NCBI GenBank assembly: GCA_002221725.1
Contig: NJFT01000007.1
Span: 1 to 64,000 of the forward strand
Direction: 5' to 3'
From: Scedosporium boydii
Lineage: Eukaryota > Ascomycota > Sordariomycetes > Microascales > Microascaceae
DNA: 64,000 nucleotides
Below, piece after piece: positions 11,463 to 24,235 of the stretch. The notes under the pieces are model-generated. The model was not told the DNA's origin. It worked only from the letters and a program-made list of their open reading frames with translations, and did not search any database. Position 1 is the stretch's first letter, and every line of letters starts with the position of its first letter. The position numbers and the translations under genes were made by a program.

Positions 11463-14400
11463 TGTGTCGATGAGGTTCAGGTTCGATTATTTCGTTGGTA
11501 TTGGTTGGACAAATTCGAAGGTGCTCGACAAAAGAGGTCGGCGACGGCTCACACAAGAGCACAATCGAAACAAAAGCACGCAGAGGTTTATACAGCGGCG
11601 GAGTGGGCCGTGGTAATTCGGTGGGTATCTGGGTGTTCAAAAGCAACCAAAGATCGGATTTCGTATTATCGGATTTTTAGGTCCGATTCAGGGAGGTAGA
11701 CGGCACTATATGAGTTCGATTACCAATTCACTCGGCTTCCCGTCGATTCGGATCGAGTCGAGTGAATCGTCTTATGGTGGTGACCGACGGCCAGAATTGC
11801 GGTGGATTAGAGTCCACGCAAAGGGGAATTGGTGGACGATGCCGGGCGGTATGGGGCGATGAGGAATGGAGGTGAAATCCGGGAGTGAGGAAGAGGTGGG
11901 AAGAGAGAGGAGATTTGAGGGAAAGGGAAGTGGAGAGAGGTGTTAATATTGAGTACATGGGTGTGGAAGGAAGAACGGGGACTGGTCCGAGGAAACAGGG
12001 AAAGCGGACAGGGCGCCTACGAAGTGGGAAGGGAAGGACCACTCCTTACTTCGTAGTCGTATGTGCTGTGTGTACTTGGTACGAGGTCCACGAAGCTCCC
12101 TTTTCCTGTGCTGCGGTACAAGCCAGCGACTTGGACGGGTGGCGTACATTACAGTACTCCATCCAGAAATACGGGGTACTCCATCAGGATACAACACCGA
12201 GCCAACCCTGGCATTGGGTCATACGTTAATTGGAGTACCAAACCCAAGGAAAGCGAATGGGTTGATGAGGGGGTGGGAAGAAGCGACCTCTGCAGCAAGC
12301 CGGACTGAGCTCCGTATGGACGCACAAAACCCAGGGTAGCAGCACCTCCCTCGTGTACTTGTCGTAACATTGAACAAAGACTTTGCTTGACTTAGTTGGC
12401 ATTACTACTGCCGTCAAACAGCATCAAGAACTGTCTGTCTCTATGCTCCAGTTGACAATTCCATGCTTGGTATGTGAGCAAATATTTGACCCTGATATTG
12501 TCGCAACTCCCACTCAATGAGTAGGCTCATGCTTATATCAGGCCCTGCCTAAGCACTTGTTGCTATTTGTTGAGTTGTTGACCTAGACCAAGGCGGACGC
12601 GATGCGGCGTGAGAGTCTGCGCCCTACCATCAGTCCGCGACAATGAACTGGACATCTAGGCGATGGAATGCAGGAAGATGTGTATCTTGAACAGTATTTT
12701 CGTGGTCGCTGGGTGGGAAAGAACTGGATAACTTGATCCGTTTAATCTTGATCAACTGTTGTGCTTGGACAAAGTACCCACTGAGTACAAGACCCATGAA
12801 GAACAGGCCACTAATCCGAATTGAGACGACGTATTGATGGACTTGGGGAGGGGCTCATCAAGTCCCTGAGACACGACTCGAGTCACTATAATGTACCTCT
12901 GCTATTGTACCCACTTCCAAAGCCCAAGAAACAACCGGCTATGTTCCCAGTGCTCTGGTATTGGGGTCACCAATTGTTCAAGGAAAGAGCAATAACGAAC
13001 CCGAATGGTCGGGGCAGCACTGCATTGTCAGCAAACAAATGGGAGGAAATAGATCGGATGTACAGTGTCAATTTTAGCAACACCAGACAGTTGAGGTTAC
13101 CAAAATCAATTGGCCCAGCGACAGAAGCTTTTCCTCTGCTTGACCGCTATTAATTGATTGATTGAAATACTCCACCACAATTAGTACCAGACCAAACAAA
13201 TTCGGTAGAAGTGGTGTACGAAGTAATGGTGTACATCGATCAATATGGCGTCCCTCTTGGGTCGTCTGTATTGCCAGGCTGTCTGGGCTGCCCTTCACAG
13301 CATATTCTGAGGATAGTACTTCGTACACTACCTGTGTTGTGTACACTACTTGGTTTACGCCAGAGGAACTGGCGTACGACCGTCCCGATGAACCCTGTCA
13401 ATACCTACACCCTATTAGGACGATCGTGGCATGTTGAACAGAAGGACAAGCCCACACTGAAGGGGTCGCAGAGCTCGGATTTGCCAATTAAAGGGCTCCG
13501 TCTTGAAGGCGGCGCGAGTGCCTAAGCCAAAATAGACCACGCCTCCTCTCGCTTGGACACCCGATGCAACTTTTCTGCACCAGGAGTGGTTGGCCAACTG
13601 CGGGGGTCCAAAGAAGTGACACCAAGTGTTTGACGGAGTCAAGGACAAAGTATGAAGTACTTCAGAGGGAAGAAACGTGGTTACGGAGGAAACTTTTTCT
13701 TACGGATGAGTGGAAATGGTCTTTGGTGAACAGAGTGCCATTATCGACCCCCAAGCAATTCTCTCAGCAAGAAAATACCTGCGCCATTACGCTGCGACGT
13801 TGCCATTAGTTCCCGCGAGGGAAAGCCCGTTAAACCCTCGTAGTACCTCATCCTCTGCACGACGAACGTTTCTTGCAGGCGGCCACCGCCACCGGTCCGA
13901 CCTGACGCAACAAAAAGCCCCACAAAGATACCGTTCCCTTCCCAGCTCTCGCTACCGAACAGCCCCTCGCAACCGGCCAAACGGGAACTTTCACCACTCC
14001 GAAGAGCTGGTCTAACAGCCGGACACAGGTAGCTGTCCATTCTCTCACAACAAAAACAGTGACACAAACGGTCGCGATGAGACAAGTCTTCACAAGCATT
14101 TCGGACGGGAATGTGACAGATAACTTCGCTGGAGTCGGGCAGTGCTCCGACAACGTAACTCTAACGGCGCCACGCCGCTGAAGAGCCAGGTCAGGCCTTG
14201 TCTTTTCTTCATTGAACAGGGGTTCAACGTGGGCGTGAGTAATTCAGTGTGAATTGTACTTCGTAAGATGTTGGTCAGCGAGATGGTATCCCAGTCAAGA
14301 ACCGTCATTGCCTCTCGTGCTTTCTTTAAGAGCATACGCCTGCCTCCCTGGCTCCCTATTATTGACCAGGGCTAGTAGTCCTCCAGTTGTCAACTCAGAC

Positions 14401-17400
14401 GCTACGTAAGGCCTGGCCCTTGTATACATCGTTTACGGACCAGTGGTCTTTCTGCTGTTCAAGCCATCAAATTCAAAGTCCCCATAATGCTGAATGGACG
14501 GTGGAACCGCCAATTTCTTCAGTGATTACCATGTCCGCGACTAGCAGACTCGCTTGTCCGCGTCGTGTGAGTGTGAAGGATGTAGTGGAGTAAAATATCC
14601 CCAACGGTATCATAAATGACAGGTCGAGGATGACATGTCATCCACGGCTTTCACTGAGAGCCAGCGCCTCATTTATCATCCGAGGCCATGCGATTTAGGC
14701 GGACAGAACAAGATTAGTGCACAAGACTCCCCCCTTTCACGGTACTAAGGATGCAGGATCTCTCTTCTGGTCAGCTTCTGCCGCATCTCTCGACGCCACA
14801 GTTAAGTTAACGGCGGGCGACATGAGTACGTAATGTGCTTGTAGTACCTGTGTGCCTCGACCTTCATTTCGACCTCAAGCTCAATCCCTAACGAACGACT
14901 CTTGATTGTACTTCGTACAACCAAGCGCCAAGTCACTGCCAAGGCAGATGCTGGTGGGGTTCAAAAAAGTTGTCTGATGGTATGGCTTGGATATAATCTT
15001 GGGCCCTCCGGTCGGTCTTCAGTGCAGGTTTTTATCTTGAGGATTAATCTCAACTTGATATTGATCCGATAAACTGTAATCACAACTGAAACAAGTCCGT
15101 TGTTGACTTTTGTCGTAGACACAAGCACTCCGTTGCTGACCTGCTTTTTCCTCCATGGCACCCCATCAGACTTCTTCTCGAACGTGCTTGTTTCACCTAC
15201 CCTCGATGACCACACCACTCTGGCCCTTTCTCTTGTCAATCGCAGTAGCTCTATGTGACAAGAGGGAATAGAAATTGCCCCATCCGCAAGGTGGATAACG
15301 CGTGAGAGACGCCGGAAGCCAACCATTTCGATGGATCAATATTATTATTCTTCTCACCGTTTGCAGAAGTCCCACTGAACCAAAGAACCGGTGACATTAA
15401 GCTCAAGAAAGGCACAGCGAACATCGCACCCCATCACCGTTCAAGATCAATCAATCAATCCATAGATTGTCTTGAGGCATACGAAGTACATAGTTTAGAT
15501 AGGTAGCAGCTTGACGGTGCAAAAAGCATTTGGCATTCACTGATTGATCCGTTTCATTTTTATCCTTCCTTTTTCTTTTCTTTTCCTCTTCGATTTCGAA
15601 ACGACAACTAGCCAAGCCATCCACCTCACATCAATCAATAATTTTCTCGGTCTATTGGTCTTCTTGCATACTGCCACCTGCAACGAGCCACTCGCTCAGT
15701 TGGTCCCCATCCCACCGTCAGTCTCTTGCATGCCGAGTACATTATTTTATATTGATATCACGCCAGGTTCCATAGCATCGTGCGCCGTATCCTGCGGCCG
15801 AGTCAGAGAACGGTCCGGAAACGAGAACTTCTGTTTGGTCACCGCTCCCCCGCTTGAAACCTGCGACAGTAGCGTCGTACAACAAACACATCATTTGGTC
15901 ATGGGTTTTTGCAGATGCACGCCCGTCGCCCGCTTTGCTCCCTTTCCAGCGGTTCCTCGATCAAAAAAGAGATAGGCGCACCCGTAATGATTTTCTTAAG
16001 AGGTCGGGCGCTGAATCCATCACTCTGCATGCAACGAGGAGGATTGGACAAACTAAACTAATGAAAATGGGGTCATCGGGGCCCAACCAGCCTCACCGGT
16101 CGGTATTGCCCCTCCATTCGCACGAAAACAGTTAGTGATGTTGAGTTGGTTCCATCTTTTCGGGTCTCTGTTTGCTCAGCGCGGGTGTATCCGTATTGCC
16201 AATACTACTAATCACAAGAGCCACTTTCTCGTCGGGGTTGGGGTAATAAGGTGATTCTTTTCTCTGTCTTCTCGAGCTCGGCTCTTCTTTACGGGCTCGG
16301 GACCAGATACAGGAATTATCGATTCAAGGCTACCTTAACTAAACCAGTATTAGTTTACGTAGTAGCTACGAACCCCTCTCCACCGTTGAAGAGTGTGCCG
16401 CTTGGATTGGAGAGATCACTTCCTAACAAACCCTGGCTCTGCGGGCGAGTTTGAACGGCGAGAGCAATATTCTGCTAGAGGATGGCAAACTCTTGTAAAC
16501 TACTCGGTACTTCGTACGAAGTACGCAGAGAGCATACTAATATCGCCACCAGCTTTCTCATCTCTGCTAAACGAAGGCGAAACTATGCGTAGGACCTGCA
16601 TTTTTCACCGAATCCTTCGTATGCGTACTCCGTACTTGGGAAATTGAAGCTGCTTCATCCCCGCTTTTCCCAACATCTTGTTTCGTCGAAAGAAGGAGGC
16701 GGGTCTAGCAAAACAGCGACTGAGGGGGCGGACCATGGGAAATACCGCCTCTATGGGCCGCATTCGAGAACAAAATGAACGGAGGAGAGGCCCAACGAAC
16801 TGGGACAGTAAATCCTTACCTGACTCGTCCACCCCATCTTTGCGTCAATCCGCCCATCTCACGACGAGCCACTAACCCTACCCGTTTCTTGATGCGCTAG
16901 TGTATCTTGGGCTCCTGTTGGAGAACGGACCCTTAGCGATGGCTAGCCCTTCCATCCAAATCCTTGAATAACTGCTGTCTGCTTCTCGAAGGCTGGTAAG
17001 ATCGGCTTGCCGATGGAAGGGTGATTTGATGCTTACTTCGTACTATTGTTCGGCCCCGAAAAAAAGAAAAAAGAAAGATGTGGAGAAGATATGTGACCAA
17101 CCTGCACACTTTCGCAGGTCTCACGAGGTAACAACTTCATCACAGTCGCCACGGAACCCAATTGAGCGGTTCAGGGCCATCGAATTGCTTTTCTTCATGT
17201 GACGGAACAAGCATTGCACCATCACTCTCGTCCTCACCGCCTGTTTCCTTCTGTGTGACGCTTGTGGGCTGGCTGTGATCACAGTCACCTATTCAACTCT
17301 CACACATCATCCTGGACACACTCTCGGTACGCTATGGCCCGTATACTGACTGACTCGGAAACTGGATTTAATAGTTGTGCGAAGTACTCCGTAAACCTAA

Positions 17401-20400
17401 CCCTGGAGTACTTTGGAGGTTTAGGGAACTGGAGTTATTTTTTTCTTCAGTGTCGTTGGTACTCATCGGATGACGTAAACCCATTGTTTGTTGCAATTGC
17501 CAGGACCTCAAAGAAGAAGTGGGGTTCGGAAAACCTGTCGTCGGAAACGGATACGAGGGAACAAGTGAGCAATGAGGGGAAGACCAAGCAGTTCCACCAA
17601 TATTCACACCTTCCGCTTGCGAAACGGGGACTAGGACAGGCGTCCCGGGCTTGGATGTAACCACGGACCTTCTGTTTTGGTGGGTTAGAGTTACACTTAC
17701 ATAAGTATACTGTTTATTTACTGTCTAAACACACAAAGTTCACGAGAGCTTGCACAGTATACAGAGTACATACTCGGGCCCACATGAAGAAACAACGGCG
17801 GGTGAGTGATGCGCAGGAAGGAAGGAAGGGGGGGGGGTGGAGGTTCGCTTCTGGCGGGCGGAGCACGGAGCAAGAAGCCGGTACCATATTGTCGGGTCCA
17901 GCCAGTGAGGCAGAGCTCAAACGCACTCTGTTTTTATCTCAGTTTTCGCCACCCCACGCAAAAACTTGATATTAAGCTCCGCTATATTTTGATCAAAGCT
18001 TTGGGCCACACAATGGGGGAAAAAATCTGTCAAGTCGAAGTTTTTGGCCGCCATCGGACTCCCGATGGGTCGAACTAAGCTACGAGCCTCGCCATTCACT
18101 TTCATTTCTCAAGTACGTCATTGGTCCCTTTGCCATTCCCGAAACCCGAGAACTCGGACGGGCTAATGGATGGCAGCATCCTCCAGAAACTACGCATACA
18201 CTAAATTACTTCTCACAAGCACTGGTGCGAGAAAAGTGGACCTCGATGTCTGAGTAGCTGAATCGTACCACAACGAATCAAATCCAAACTGCCTAACGCT
18301 GTAGTGTATACGGAATAGAAGGATTGTCTTGGATTGGGGGGGCTCTGTCATTTATTGATTTGCCTATCATTAACAGACAGAACGCTAGTGGCGTTGCTAG
18401 AGATATGTTGTCCCCTGCCCGAAAACCTTGATTCTGGAGGCGGTTGACTTCTGTCAACTTCGTAAATAATATCGGTTAACGTGTTGCTGTGCGACTGATA
18501 GCGGGGTGGTTAGCCATGGACGGAGTAAATAGCCACTAGTTAAGATCAACTTCTCAACGGGTTGGCAAGTACTTCGGTGTTCCCGCTTATAACAACATCT
18601 CTCATCTCTCTGGCAGTGGATGTTCTTTCTCGTCGTTCGTTCGTTAGTAAAGCTGCTGCACAGGGCGGTGCACTCCTTCTTCCCCATTCTTTATCTAAGC
18701 TATCCTCGATTGAAGAGAGCCAAGACTACAAGAGTGCATATCGTCCAATGGCCAGTGCCGACGAGACCACTCCGCGGGAATATCCTGCTTCCCCGACCCT
18801 TGTCTTGCCGAGTTGCATCACATAAAGTGTGCCCCGCCGGTGAGAACCGGTGAAAATTAGTAGTTTGTTTGACGTGTTTTTTTGTTTTAACATTAGTAGC
18901 AAGAGGGCCTTCTCATGACACTCTCCCTGCGATATCATCGTCTTCCTCCTGTACGGGAAATTAGGAGCTGCAAACGACAACAAAACGGCTGCGGAACCCC
19001 ACACTTCCGGGCCCCGGGTGCGGGTTAACACGCGCAGATTCTATTTTCGACTCAGCACTGACATCAGAGAACCCACTCGTTGGCTGTTAGGTGAAGTTTT
19101 TTTGGGGGGGGTTTTCTTCTCTGTTTGCTTCCCTTTTCTTCTTCTTTGGCCTTGGCGCGGGCCGCGGAATGCAGCCTAGGCCCGTCCGGAAACCAATCGA
19201 AACAGCTCGGACAGTACCAACCAACGTGTCCTTGTTTCGTCATGCGCCCATCTGCATTTCGCAAAATCCGAGTGGGTGTGAACAAGGCATCCCGTCTGTC
19301 TTGGGAGAGCCGCATACGCATCCTATTATTACTATTACACTTCTGAGACTCGTCTGCTGTATTCATCAAGCAGGCTTTGTAGAAATGGTATAAGATCTGC
19401 GGGCTATAGCTTCGGGGAAGAGCTTCCACTGAAAAGGAAAAGCTTGAGAACTGCCTCGGTACAGAACAGGGACGCAGGGTCCCCCTTCATCCCGACGAAA
19501 CAAGCTGGGTATCGTATTGGGGCCAAAAATATTCCAAGATCATTCTGGGATGATTCGAGAATGTGTCGGATCCTCTAGAGCAGGCTTTTCCGTCCCGCCC
19601 GGCAGAAGATGAAGAGAAGGCAGAAAGAAAACCGGCGGCAAGGGCCTTCTCTCTCAACGGGATCAAGGGTTCGATGCAAACTAGCGGGCACTAAGCCTTG
19701 AAGCCAGGAATATTCTGCCTAGTGGCAACACTCAGTGGAGTTTCCCGTGCCTTCCCGCCTAAAAGTTCCTAATTAGTTGTTAGACCGCCTGACTCAGGCG
19801 TGAAGTTACAGGGTTGTCCAGGGCATGTTTTACGATTAAAGATTGAATTTTTAGGGAGGGCGGGAAGGCGGAAGTGATGGGGAACAGTGGAGGCGGGAGA
19901 TTGACAGGAGCAATGTTGCGCGCTATCCGCTCCATTTTCCTCAGAGAGCCTGTCCCTGTTCGCCCCTGGTTCCACTTATGAAGGACGAACAGCAGCCCGT
20001 GGGATGTATTTGTTTTGGTGGGCTCGTCTCTTTCTGCTGGGCTTCGACTGATCTCCCTCTCCTTGCAAATGATTCGGATCTATGCGGGACGATCAACTTC
20101 AGGTTGCTGATCCGACAAGCTGGATTTGAGCATATGAAATACACTGCTGCTACAGGTAGCTCACGTACGAAGTACACGACAACGAACCTATTCACTCTTG
20201 TGGTACATGCGACACCCACGCTGGAGAATGATGAGTGAAAGTGGAACTAGGACGGAGAAATAGCTCCCCCTTGTCAAAGCCGAGGTTGAACTGCCAACAA
20301 GGGTTGAAATTGAGGGGATGGAGCCAAAACAACAAACGAAACGGGAGACGTCAGCTTCCAGTCGCTCCGGAAGAAATACCGTAACACCATTGGCACCTTT

Positions 20401-22680
20401 TCCTCGTTGTACAGGGGGTGAATCAGTATCCCACGGTTGAGCGGCATTCCACTTCAGTGCAGACAACTTAGTCTCCCTAGAGGGGCTCGATGGGGTCTTC
20501 CCGAACTGGGAGAAAGCGCCGGCCACGGGGCCTTATCTTCTGAAATTCATTGGCGATGTCCCTAGCCAGCACTGGCAATATGGGGCCCCAGACCCTTGGC
20601 AGGCCTGGAAGGTGGAGGGAACCAAGGGGGGATATCGTCACATTTCCACAAAGCAGGTATAACTCCCACTTCTTCATCAGGACCTTGCATATCACGGATG
20701 GGCGCATTTGAGCACGGATTCGCCGGCTTCTGCTCCCCAGGTCTCCCGTGCTCCCCCAGGATTTTACTGAGGACCCATCGGCATAACCCACATCAGTCCC
20801 TGGGTCGACTTTGACTCCGCTCTTGAAACAAATACAGAAGGACTAGCGGTGATGATGCCTTCTTCGTCCAAGGGCAAAGTATGCCGAGGTCTGTCCGTCT
20901 ACTTTGTAATGGACAGGTAGGACCAAGAGTGGAAACAGAACAACGAGGACGGAAAGCATTCCTTTCATCGAACCAGGGTCAAGACGTGCTTTTCTCCTCA
21001 ACTGGCATTCCGGACGCCCCATCCGGCTGCGGGCCGTGTCCGGGTAGCTTGGAAAGACTCCTCTTTGTGAAAATGCGCTTATTTTCAACACTAACCGACT
21101 CCAGCATTGGAGAGATTATCCTTGCTGATCCTGCTGTCCTCCGGTTCGTTCTTCACTGTTGTCTGGGGGGGATTGTTTCCCTTTTCCTCGAACACGTGTA
21201 CTTGCACTAGCATTCATGAGGTTTAGCATCATTGACCATGGGGTATTTGGTTCCCCCCTTTTACAAGTCCCATCATTGACGATGACTCTGTTGTTCCATT
21301 GGCGACGTTCGTCCGGTTTCTCCCGCTCCTCCTCGACTTGGCTTCCTGGGGGTCAATGGAGAGACATGGCACCATCCTGTGCAGAGCAAGAACGTTTTTG
21401 GTTCGACCCACGGCCTTTTTTTGTGTTCCCTGGAATTTTGCATGGCATCAGAACCGTACCTCCGTATTTATCATATTCCTCAGGAAGGTTAGATATCTGA
21501 TAGAAGTTTCAATTCGTCCTACTTCGTACACGCTCACTACGACATTTAAAGACCACTTATGAGTGGATCAACAATTCTTGGATACCCAATGTTGAGGGAG
21601 ATGATGAAGAGCCCGCCTAATTTGCTTCCTACCCAATTCAAACATCGTCGCCTGGGTGGACCATGACTAGGACCCTGTCTACTGTCCATCACTGAAGCTC
21701 CACGTCATATTCTTGCCTTGCGCGTTATGTTGTGGATGGACGCGAAGCAAGGATTCTCGGCATCTTTTTGCCTTTCCTTCTCTTTGGCGAGGATTCATCT
21801 CCGAGGACGGTTCGGACGGGTGGTTTGAACGGCAGGTCGTCGAGCTTGGTGCCCAGTCATTCCCCTGACCCGAGATAGCGTAGAAAGGGGGATCAGGGAA
21901 TGATTTTGACGGGAGAGTTAGACTCATGCTTTGAAGAAGGCCGAGGGGTCATTCCGCCGCGGAGTACTGGCACGCTGAGCGTGCGAGTAAAACCTGGTAT
22001 TCGCATTCATCGGGCAAGTGTGGGAGCCAACACCAGAGCGACGACTTGCAGTTTCTTGTTGCCTTCCTAGTTTCTTGAGTCGGAGGGTATAAGAGCTTGG
22101 ATTGAGGGGAGGCGAATCAAGTGAAGCCAGGACTCAATCTTCCAACAATGTAAATGTTCGCGAGTATCAACCGACTAATCTCTCTTTCTAGACAGGCTCA
22201 GCTTTCGGCTAAGATCCATTCATCGATAGATAACGATATAAAGTCGCCGAGATTTTCAGCACCGCTTCAGTATCAATATTAGCACACAAAAGAGTATCCT
22301 CACTCCAAACATTCCATAGATGATGGCACAGAAGATACAGCGCCCGTATTGACGCCGAAGACGAATATAAATAAAAGCAAACTTATAAGAAAAAGAAAAA
22401 ATGAGGAAAGCCATAGCGGCGAACGTTGATAGGCCCAGCAGTCCGAGGACCTCCCGCGGAGTCCGCACCAGCATTCTTTCACAAGTCCCGATACGAATGG
22501 GCGCCTGGAAACTTCCCTGGAGATGCGCCGTATCCTCGGTGATATGTTGACGCTTCAAGGTTATCTTGCCATCGGCCTGTCTATGCTGAGAGACTTGCTC
22601 GTCCCGGTCGAAGCCACTCATCTAGCCGATATGCGCTGAGCACGAACCCTTCATCTTCAGCAGATCCGGCGCCCACCCTG
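11463..22680. other. Gene desert with dispersed motif copies
   Basis: About 11.2 kb with no gene I can support on either strand. Open frames are short, resemble no family and lack coherent splice partners. Exact TACTTCGTA/TACGAAGTA copies start at 12047, 13217, 13317, 14257, 14909, 15480, 16508, 16515, 17034, 20166 and 21520. TACTCCGTA variants lie at 16626 and 17385. I saw no transposase, reverse transcriptase or long terminal repeat. Confidence 0.6.
16508..16523. repeat. Perfect 16-bp palindrome TACTTCGTACGAAGTA
   Basis: The most complete copy of the dispersed motif: TACTTCGTA and TACGAAGTA overlap by two bases to form a perfect inverted repeat. Confidence 0.95.
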
Positions 22681-23739
22681 CTACTGCCCATTGTACAAAG
22701 CTCGAATGCTCCCCGGAACGTGGGACACCGGCGTCCTCGATGCCTTCCACAAGTGTGCTAGTTCGGGTCCATAAGAGCCAAGATCATACCAAGCTTCAAT
22801 TTTAAGCTTGCGCTCATGGCAGAGGGTGACCGCATAATCCAGCGGGCATTGGGTGCAGTGATGGGTGATCTCTCTGCCGGGAGAATCGCATGCCTCCTTC
22901 ACCACTCTCCCCAGCTCGCCAGCGTGGGCTTCGAGCTCCTGACGCAGCGAGTTATATACGGGGATGGTGGGTAGCAGGCGCTCATGTGGGCAGAGGAAGT
23001 GATTCCATCTTCCTATATGGAGCGGCTTTACAGACCACCATTTCGTCGAGAAGGTGCTTGTTTTTGACAAGATGAATTGTCCGTTGACAACCCTAGGTTC
23101 GTAATGTAAGTCGAGCCGAGAACTATGCGGGCTGCTCACATCGGGGCGATAGAACCACTCTCGCGCCGTGCGGGATGCTAGAAGCCTCGCCAAATATCTC
23201 GAATATCGCGGGTTGGTATTCTCCAGTCTGTCGTATTTGAGGGCGAGTTGGATATGTCTCTGGTCGATGAGATACCCCCACACGTACGAGATTCGCTCCT
23301 TTTTTCTCCGACAGTCGTAAGTACGCGGCCGTTTAGGTGTATCCCGAGTGCGAAGCCTATGTATGTCGCAGCATCTGTTGCAGACCCAATAGTTCGGTAA
23401 GTTGTACGCAATGCCGAACCAGAATTCGAGCTTATCGTCCTCGGGCATGTCGCCTACCCGTTCTATCCAGTTCCCTCCCCAGTAGCTGCGTAGGGCTCTG
23501 CATGTTTGCGAAAGGCGGAACCTATCAGACCATATAAAATGGTCGTCCATGACAGCAAAGACGTCCAGAGGTATTCTGAGAATCGGCGGGGTTTCATTGC
23601 TTCTTTCCTTGCTGTTTCTGTTGTTGCCATGTCCGTCGTGCTCGGTTTCTGCCTCCGTTTCCACTCCCTCCGGTTCTTTTGTTTCCTGGCTCTCCTGTGT
23701 AGCCTGCAAGGGCAAAGTCCCGGTTATTGTAATGGCCAT
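22681..23739 (-). CDS. F-box domain protein
   Basis: Single exon, 352 aa, ATG at 23737-23739, stop TAG at 22681-22683. The first 50 residues are acidic and low in complexity (a Glu/Thr-rich stretch). Residues about 51-90 form an F-box: PPILRIPLDVFAVMDDHF, then RLSQTCRALRSYW. F-boxes bind Skp1 in SCF ubiquitin ligases. The remainder carries the Cys/Trp pattern common in fungal F-box proteins (YWVCNRCCDIHRL and HHCTQCPLD) but no WD or LRR repeats, so the substrate is unknown. It is transcribed away from bub3 across a shared 496-bp interval. Confidence 0.85.
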   Translation of the reverse strand: MAITITGTLPLQATQESQETKEPEGVETEAETEHDGHGNNRNSKERSNETPPILRIPLDVFAVMDDHFIWSDRFRLSQTCRALRSYWGGNWIERVGDMPEDDKLEFWFGIAYNLPNYWVCNRCCDIHRLRTRDTPKRPRTYDCRRKKERISYVWGYLIDQRHIQLALKYDRLENTNPRYSRYLARLLASRTAREWFYRPDVSSPHSSRLDLHYEPRVVNGQFILSKTSTFSTKWWSVKPLHIGRWNHFLCPHERLLPTIPVYNSLRQELEAHAGELGRVVKEACDSPGREITHHCTQCPLDYAVTLCHERKLKIEAWYDLGSYGPELAHLWKASRTPVSHVPGSIRALYNGQ

Positions 23740-24235
23740 GGCAGTTTCTCAATATGAGAGAGCTCTATGTAAATCTGGACATGAAGTTCTTTTCGTATTA
23801 AAGGAAGCTGACATCTAGACTATGAAAGATGTGAATGGCGGCATCCTTGCACTGGTAAAGCCTATGTTTATTCATGAGGTTATGGCATCCCATGGCTGGA
23901 CATGGACTAAGAAAGTTTGAGCCTCAATATTGCTCTGCTGATTCAATTGATACTTTTCAGTTATTGTGATAACAAATTGGCCTTTTAAACTTGAGCATGA
24001 ACAATGGTTGCACATGTGAAGAGAAGGAGAGACTTCGAGATCGTTGATAAGTTGATGGTTCATGGCTGCAGCTGTCAGCAGTGGGCAACCCAAACTAAGG
24101 ACTGTCAGCATATTTACCTTTCAGCAACGCTTGGAGCTCTCCCAATATTTACTTCGTGTGCTTGGCTCTCAGCCTTGGATCCCCGCCAAACAACGACAGC
24201 TCTTCTAGAAATAGCTGTGCCTTTCACATCTCAAG
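23740..24235. promoter_or_regulatory. Divergent intergenic region between the F-box gene and bub3
   Basis: 496 bp separate the two ATGs, so it must hold both promoters and leaders. I see no clear TATA box or other recognisable operator. Confidence 0.45.

Noticed and set aside
15544..15975. 143-aa ORF with a hydrophobic, signal-like start and several cysteines
   Set aside because: The hydrophobic start comes from a T/C-rich stretch. The rest resembles nothing, has no splice partners and lies in a desert full of similar chance ORFs.
22256..22621. 121-aa minus-strand ORF with two hydrophobic segments just downstream of the F-box gene
   Set aside because: It lies 60 bp after the F-box stop, most likely in its 3' region. 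The hydrophobic segments come from A/T-rich DNA and no family is recognisable.
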